DNA of 47,677 bases from Paracoccaceae bacterium (GTDB lineage Bacteria > Pseudomonadota > Alphaproteobacteria > Rhodobacterales > Rhodobacteraceae): NCBI GenBank assembly GCA_024642725.1, contig JAHEAO010000022.1, positions 1 through 47,677 of the forward strand. Direction: 5' to 3'. Positions 45,471 through 47,677 of this stretch are shown here, one piece after another (positions within the stretch are counted from its first letter, which is position 1; every line of letters begins with the position of its first letter). The notes beneath the pieces were generated by a model. It was not told the origin of the DNA, ran no database searches, and saw only the letters and a program-made list of their open reading frames with translations. Both the position numbers and the translations under genes were made by a program.

Positions 45471-46871
45471 ATGCCGAAGGATTATATCGTCAGGGACATA
45501 AATCTCGCTGACTACGGGCGCAAGGAACTGGATATCGCCGAAACCGAAATGCCGGGCCTGATGGCGCTGCGCGAGGAATACGGCAACAAGAAACCACTGA
45601 AGGGCGCGCGGATCGCCGGGTCGCTTCACATGACGATCCAGACTGCTGTCCTGATCGAAACGCTCAAGGCGCTGGGTGCCGATGTCCGCTGGGCATCTTG
45701 CAACATCTTCTCGACGCAGGACCACGCCGCGGCCGCAATCGCAGCGGGCGGCACTCCGGTTTTCGCAATCAAGGGCGAAACGCTCGAAGAATACTGGGCC
45801 TATACCGACAAGATCTTCCAGTTCGGCGGAGAAGGCGGAACCTGCAACATGATTCTCGACGATGGCGGTGACGCCACGATGTACATCCTGATGGGTGCGC
45901 GGGTCGAGGCGGGTGAAACCGGCCTGATCGAAGTTCCAACCAGCGAAGAAGAAACCTTCCTGTTCGCTCAGATCAAGAAGCGGCTAAAGGCCAGCCCCGG
46001 CTGGTTCACCAAGCAACGCGACGAAATCAAAGGCGTGTCCGAGGAAACGACGACAGGCGTGCACCGTCTTTACGACTTGCACAAGAAGGGTCTTTTGCCT
46101 TTCCCCGCAATCAACGTGAACGACTCCGTCACCAAGTCGAAATTCGACAACAAGTACGGCTGCAAGGAATCGCTTGTGGATGGTATCCGCCGCGCCACCG
46201 ATACGATGATGGCCGGCAAAGTCGCGGTCGTCTGCGGTTACGGTGACGTTGGCAAAGGGTCCTCTGCGAGCCTGCGTGGTGCCGGCGCCCGCGTCAAAGT
46301 CACCGAGATAGACCCTATTTGCGCGCTTCAGGCCGCGATGGACGGCTATGAGGTTGTGCGGCTCGAAGATGTGATCGACACCGCCGATATCTTCATCACG
46401 ACGACTGGCAACAAGGACGTGATCCGCATCGAACATCTGCGTGAGATGAAGGACATGGCGATCGTCGGCAACATCGGCCATTTTGACAACGAGATTCAGG
46501 TTGCCGCGCTGAAGAACCACAAATGGACAAACATCAAGGAACAGGTGGACATGATCGAGATGCCCTCGGGCAATCGCATCATCCTGTTGTCCGAAGGCCG
46601 ACTGCTGAACCTTGGAAATGCCACGGGCCACCCGAGTTTCGTGATGTCTGCAAGCTTCACCAACCAGGTTCTCGCGCAGATCGATCTCTGGACCAAGGGC
46701 GCTGAATACAAACCCGGCGTTCACATCTTGCCCAAGGCGCTCGATGAAAAAGTCGCGCGCCTGCATCTGGGCCGGATCGGGGTTCGGCTGACCGAACTCA
46801 AGAAGGAACAAGCCGACTATATCGGCGTCACCGTTGAAGGTCCGTTCAAGCCGGAACATTACCGCTACTGA
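45471..46871 (+). CDS. ahcY: Adenosylhomocysteinase
   Basis: AhcY splits S-adenosylhomocysteine into adenosine and homocysteine, relieving inhibition of methyltransferases. 466 residues: [22 protein letters not shown] (substrate region with His), [30 protein letters not shown] and the NAD-binding [17 protein letters not shown], ending FKPEHYRY. The ATG at 45471 follows GAAGGAGCGCGGCGAG; the frame open from 45162 has no support. In Rhodobacter capsulatus ahcY lies beside regA-hvrA; here five genes intervene. A strong terminator follows. Confidence 0.98.
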   Translation: MPKDYIVRDINLADYGRKELDIAETEMPGLMALREEYGNKKPLKGARIAGSLHMTIQTAVLIETLKALGADVRWASCNIFSTQDHAAAAIAAGGTPVFAIKGETLEEYWAYTDKIFQFGGEGGTCNMILDDGGDATMYILMGARVEAGETGLIEVPTSEEETFLFAQIKKRLKASPGWFTKQRDEIKGVSEETTTGVHRLYDLHKKGLLPFPAINVNDSVTKSKFDNKYGCKESLVDGIRRATDTMMAGKVAVVCGYGDVGKGSSASLRGAGARVKVTEIDPICALQAAMDGYEVVRLEDVIDTADIFITTTGNKDVIRIEHLREMKDMAIVGNIGHFDNEIQVAALKNHKWTNIKEQVDMIEMPSGNRIILLSEGRLLNLGNATGHPSFVMSASFTNQVLAQIDLWTKGAEYKPGVHILPKALDEKVARLHLGRIGVRLTELKKEQADYIGVTVEGPFKPEHYRY

Positions 46872-46891
46872 TCCGATCCCCTTCGCCTTTT

Positions 46892-46924
46892 GCCGCCTGT
46901 CCGCCCGGACGGGCGGCATTTTCT
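46892..46924 (+). terminator. Intrinsic terminator of ahcY
   Basis: GCCGCC (46892-46897) pairs with GGCGGC (46912-46917), and the stem continues inward for five further base pairs to the loop GCCC (46903-46906), giving 11 pairs. A T-rich stretch (ATTTTCTT) follows. Confidence 0.85.
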
Positions 46925-47013
46925 TGCGACTCGAGGCTTTCGGGTCGCTGAAGCCGGAAATTCCCCAGAACTTTTTCCTTTTTCTCGGCCATAATAGCCT
47001 TTACCGTCAGCGC

Positions 47014-47033
47014 TGACCCACGAGACTGGGTCA
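47014..47033 (+). promoter_or_regulatory. Leader hairpin before the DUF2853 gene
   Basis: TGACCCA (47014-47020) and TGGGTCA (47027-47033) form a perfect 7-bp stem around CGAGAC, 41 bases before the ATG. No T run. It could be an operator or an mRNA structure. Confidence 0.4.
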
Positions 47034-47074
47034 TTGACCGGGACAACGCCCGAAAACAGGTGGGAGTAATAGCT

Positions 47075-47416
47075 ATGGGAAAACGCGACGATTTAATCGC
47101 GCTTTATGCAAATGATTTGAAGACCAAGTGCGGGATGACCCCCGACATGGATCTGTTGACGAAAGTAACCATCGGTTGCGGGCCAGCGATTTACAATGCC
47201 GACGCATCGACCGTCGCGGCGACTCAGGAGAGCGAGTTGGAGACCGTCAAGGACAATTTCCTGATCAAGAAACTCGGCCTGAAAGAAAGTCCAGAGCTTA
47301 TGGCCGGGATCAACAAGGCCATCGAAACCTATGGCAAGTCAGAGCGCAACAAGTACCGCGCGGTTTTCTACTACCTGCTGACAAAGCATTTCGGCAAAGA
47401 GTCTGTCTACCGCTGA
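47075..47416 (+). CDS. DUF2853 family protein
   Basis: 113 residues, starting MGKRDDLIALYANDLKTKCG and containing CGMTPDMDLLTKVTIGCGPAIYNADASTV and KYRAVFYYLLTKHFGKESVYR. I recognise it as the DUF2853 family found in marine alphaproteobacteria, of unknown function. It is small, soluble and helical by composition. The ATG at 47075 has GGGAG nine bases upstream; an upstream GTG at 47060 is less likely. It is a single-gene unit, with a terminator at each side. Confidence 0.85.
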   Translation: MGKRDDLIALYANDLKTKCGMTPDMDLLTKVTIGCGPAIYNADASTVAATQESELETVKDNFLIKKLGLKESPELMAGINKAIETYGKSERNKYRAVFYYLLTKHFGKESVYR

Positions 47417-47435
47417 ACGGGCTCTATACCTTCAG

Positions 47436-47464
47436 AACGCCCGCTGACCGGCGGGCGTTTTTCT
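47436..47464 (+). terminator. Intrinsic terminator of the DUF2853 gene
   Basis: AACGCCCGC (47436-47444) pairs perfectly with GCGGGCGTT (47451-47459), loop TGACCG, followed by a T-rich run up to 47464. Confidence 0.9.
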
Positions 47465-47549
47465 TAACGGACCTTGCTGTCCCGTTACGAAAAAGCCCGG
47501 CATTCTAAACAGTCGGAGTTTGCAATGAATCCCGGCTTGGCATAGCTTC

Positions 47550-47656
47550 GTTCTTGTCGGACCAGGACGGTCGGACCCTTATTCGAACACGTGGGTGCCT
47601 GAGGGAGCACGTGGGGTGGTGGAGGGTTCCGATGGGGTCGGGACCCTCCATTTTTT
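47550..47656 (+). ncRNA. Possible small RNA or attenuator, about 100 nt
   Basis: No coding frame of note. A repeated TCGGACC occurs at 47557-47563 and 47571-47577, followed by a hairpin made by two CACGTG copies (47588-47593 and 47608-47613) and a 13-bp terminator at 47620-47656. TCGGACCC at 47571-47578 could also pair with GGGTTCCGA (47624-47632), excluding the terminator. A weak promoter (TTGCAA, 17 bases, TAGCTT) would start transcription near 47555. Class unknown: I see no match to the SRP RNA loop or the tmRNA, and no confident match to 6S RNA. Confidence 0.35.
47620..47656 (+). terminator. Strong intrinsic terminator at right end
   Basis: TGGAGGGTTCCGA (47620-47632) pairs with TCGGGACCCTCCA (47638-47650), loop TGGGG, with one T-G pair. 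Six T residues (47651-47656) follow directly. Textbook terminator on the plus strand. Confidence 0.9.
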
Positions 47657-47677
47657 CAGATCAGAACAAGGCCAGAA

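Noticed and set aside
1-47677. Mobile elements, CRISPR arrays, tRNA or rRNA genes
   Set aside because: No transposase, integrase, terminal repeats, spaced direct repeats or tRNA-like cloverleaf were found. Gene content is core chromosomal throughout.

Overview
The window is chromosomal DNA of an alphaproteobacterium, most likely a member of the Rhodobacterales (Roseobacter group). I infer this from the high G+C, the protein sequences, the RegB/SenC/RegA redox cluster, a RegA-type response regulator, AddAB instead of RecBCD, the HslVU/DUF900 operon, a Roseobacter-type DUF2853 protein, and a gene order around the replication origin like that of Caulobacter. Coding density is very high. Nearly every gene joins its neighbour by ATGA, GTGA or TGATG overlaps. 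There are no mobile elements, CRISPR arrays, rRNA or tRNA genes.

Layout. (1) 1-3011: the 3' end of argG meets a sulfotransferase-like / class IV aminotransferase pair head-on, followed by an exported MsrA. (2) 3064-9976: mutS converges on the hrcA-grpE stress operon; hrcA diverges from rph-rdgB-hemW. (3) 9969-17367: a leftward ori-proximal block reads, in transcription order, hemJ, rho, mnmE, mnmG, rsmG, parA, parB. It carries two perfect 16-bp parS sites, one inside rsmG and one covering the mnmG start codon. (4) 17368-17788: the only non-coding gap over 300 bp, with an AT-rich tract, six DnaA-box-like 9-mers, an IHF-like site and two GANTC sites, exactly where the genes switch strand. I interpret this as the chromosome origin (oriC). 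(5) 17789-23927: rightward maf-aroE-coaE-dnaQ, leftward secB and fxsA, then a rightward Tim44-like / mltA / smr operon. (6) 23889-28174: an MFS transporter, a DUF900 lipoprotein hydrolase and hslU/hslV, all leftward. (7) 28277-29194: a capsule-polysaccharide-type protein. (8) 29247-41282: a long leftward series, regB, a PAS-only DivL-like protein, tsaE, amgK, murU, addB, addA, trxA. (9) 41362-42606: senC and regA rightward. (10) 42613-45357: an accessory block of two related GNAT acetyltransferases, a LysR regulator, a 53-residue small gene and an HD phosphohydrolase. (11) 45471-47677: ahcY, a DUF2853 gene and a terminal stretch of strong hairpins that looks like a small RNA or attenuator.

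How it works together. The centre is a chromosome replication and segregation hub: the candidate oriC, ParA/ParB, two parS sites, the DnaQ proofreading subunit and conserved origin-flanking genes. Genes on either side of the origin mostly point away from it, as expected for co-orientation with replication forks. Around it lie cell-wall turnover (MltA, then AmgK/MurU recycling), DNA repair (MutS, AddAB), proteostasis (HrcA, GrpE, HslVU, SecB, TrxA, MsrA) and redox control (RegBA, SenC). The least ordinary items are the parS site over a start codon, the DivL-like protein with no kinase domain, the aminotransferase lacking its usual PLP-contacting Glu, the small gene divergent from LysR, and the hairpin-rich right end. 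No clearly new multi-gene system is visible.
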